Shown here one piece after another: positions 62,999 through 64,000 of a DNA stretch of 64,000 bases. The DNA lies in NCBI GenBank assembly GCA_022264855.1, contig JABYQU010000013.1, positions 496,001 to 560,000 of the forward strand, in the 5' to 3' direction. The stretch's first letter is position 1, and every line of letters begins with the position of its first letter. The stretch is from Lenzites betulinus (taxonomy: Eukaryota; Basidiomycota; Agaricomycetes; Polyporales; Polyporaceae). The notes below the pieces were generated by a model that was not told where the DNA came from, ran no database searches, and saw nothing but the letters and a program-made list of their open reading frames with translations. Both the position numbers and the translations under genes were made by a program.

Positions 62999-64000
62999 AT
63001 GCCTGCAGAACACCCCATTCCCGCGATACACGACCTGTCCCAGTCCGACCCCCCGCAGCCACAGGTCAAGCTCTGTCTCGCCTGTTGCTGTCCTCTTGCC
63101 ACCGACGTCCCTAGCGCCGCCCCCTTCCTCGTCCACAACGACACAGACCTGCCCGTCGACTCTGCCCTCGTATGCGCCTCCTGTCGCACTCGTCTCCCTC
63201 CGCAAACCCCCGCTCGAGGCGGTTTGTTTGCCGAGGGCGCACGAGAGCTTCTGCGGCGCGCCGCATCACTTCAATCTGCAAACAACGAGGCCCCCTCGCC
63301 CCTCGGCCATGACTCTCTCCAATCCCAGCCCGCCAGCCCATCTGCCGTCGAGCCCTGTGCGCTGCCGGAGCTCATAATGGAAGCCCCTACCGTCCTCGCG
63401 CCGCGCGCCTTCATCTCTTCGTCCGCCGAAGCCCAGAGCTCCCATCCTTCTCCGGCTCCTGCAGCTCGCTTTGACAAGCTCCCGGCGTCCCCCCTCCCCT
63501 CGCCGGTCCTCAGTCGTCCCCAGCTCACTCCCATCGACACCAGCCATGCTAGCTCATCCCAGGCGCCCGTCGTCCAGCGTGCTGACCCGTCATCTGCCTC
63601 GCAAGCGTCAGGCAGCAGGCAGCGTCCCCACGTCGTCTCCTCTTCAGCCCCCGACCCGCTCGTGGACATCACGCGCCTCCGCGTCCGCTCGCAGGGCCAT
63701 CACTGCCTCTACCCCGGGGCCACTTTCCAGGGCACCCAGAAGAGTGGCAGGAATAGCTACGACGTCAACGTGACCATAGTGGTGCGTACGAGAGACACCA
63801 TCTTTGCTCATCGGCAGCACTAAGCGGCCTGTGGCGTTTCAGGACGTCGACTTCGCATCGTCCCACCTGTGCGGGTACCTCCGCATCCGCGGGCTGACGG
63901 ACGACTGGCCAGAGTTGACGACGTACTTTGACGCCGAGATAATTGGCAGCCGGTACGGGTTTCTCACCCGCAACTGGGGCGCGACAGAATCGGAGGACAT
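62999..64000 (+). CDS. GID4: GID4/VID24, substrate receptor of the GID/CTLH E3 ligase (5' part)
   Basis: Runs off the right edge. The first ~215 residues are a disordered N-terminal region that opens with two CxxC-like pairs (LCLACCCPLATD and LVCASCRTRLP), a possible small zinc site, and is then Ser/Pro/Ala-rich. The GID4 domain begins with DITRLRVRSQ and GHHCLYPGATFQGTQKSGRN. A 61-bp intron (63782-63842) joins NVTIV to DVDFASSHLCGYLRIRGLTD, and the sequence goes on to EIIGSRYGFLTRNWGATESE. In other eukaryotes this beta-barrel binds N-terminal proline degrons, for example on gluconeogenic enzymes. The remaining part lies past the window. Confidence 0.93.

Noticed and set aside
62196..63377. 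393-codon plus-strand frame overlapping the GID4 start
   Set aside because: Different frame from the clear GID4 domain; the product is Arg/Ser/Pro-rich with no domain.

Overview
The window looks like nuclear DNA of a basidiomycete fungus, most likely an Agaricomycete and perhaps a polypore. Protein-coding genes are GC-rich and densely packed on both strands. They are broken by many short GT-AG introns, mostly about 48-85 bp, and the products are ordinary fungal housekeeping proteins. I saw no operons, CRISPR arrays, rRNA genes or recognisable transposons. I rebuilt gene models by joining open frames at splice sites. For several of them the summed exons give an exact multiple of three, noted in the entries; other models are less certain at internal exon edges.

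Layout. 0-6 kb: a coiled-coil protein, an unrecognised 480-aa membrane protein and a LEA2-type membrane protein. 5.8-12 kb: a DUF726/TMCO4-like hydrolase, then the mitochondrial i-AAA protease YME1. 12-17 kb: a 5-kb GC-rich stretch with no supportable gene, then a 76-aa Cys/His-rich protein. 17.5-29 kb: RAD3/XPD helicase of TFIIH, a mitochondrial TPR-like membrane protein, an LRR protein with a long disordered tail, the U1 snRNP protein LUC7 and a mitochondrial-type asparaginyl-tRNA synthetase. 29.8-35.2 kb: a J-domain/ankyrin protein, BCS1 and the BUD23 rRNA methyltransferase. 35.7-44 kb: an unknown gene (paralogue A) and a very large putative regulator. 44.5-51.4 kb: BET3, mitoribosomal uS13m, XAP5, an intron-containing tRNA-Phe, VMA8, RPL26 and FRG1. 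51.5-64 kb: a second unknown gene (paralogue B), a USP48-like deubiquitinase, a Zip3/HEI10-type RING protein, a long gene-poor stretch and the 5' part of GID4, which runs off the right edge.

Many genes concern mitochondria (YME1, its possible adaptor, BCS1, AsnRS, uS13m, DUF726), RNA and ribosome work (LUC7, BUD23, RPL26, FRG1, XAP5) or ubiquitin-related control (USP48-like, RING protein, GID4). This is ordinary mixed gene order rather than one pathway.

The strongest candidate for something undescribed is the pair of homologous uncharacterised genes at 35.7-37.1 kb (+) and 51.5-52.6 kb (-). They share an N-terminal block, an intron at the same aligned position, a disordered linker and a C-terminal helical-looking domain. 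Next come the large regulator at 38.3-42.5 kb, with an unrecognised conserved core and a GC-AG intron, and the J-domain protein with histidine-rich, Asp/Tyr-rich and RG-rich tracts.
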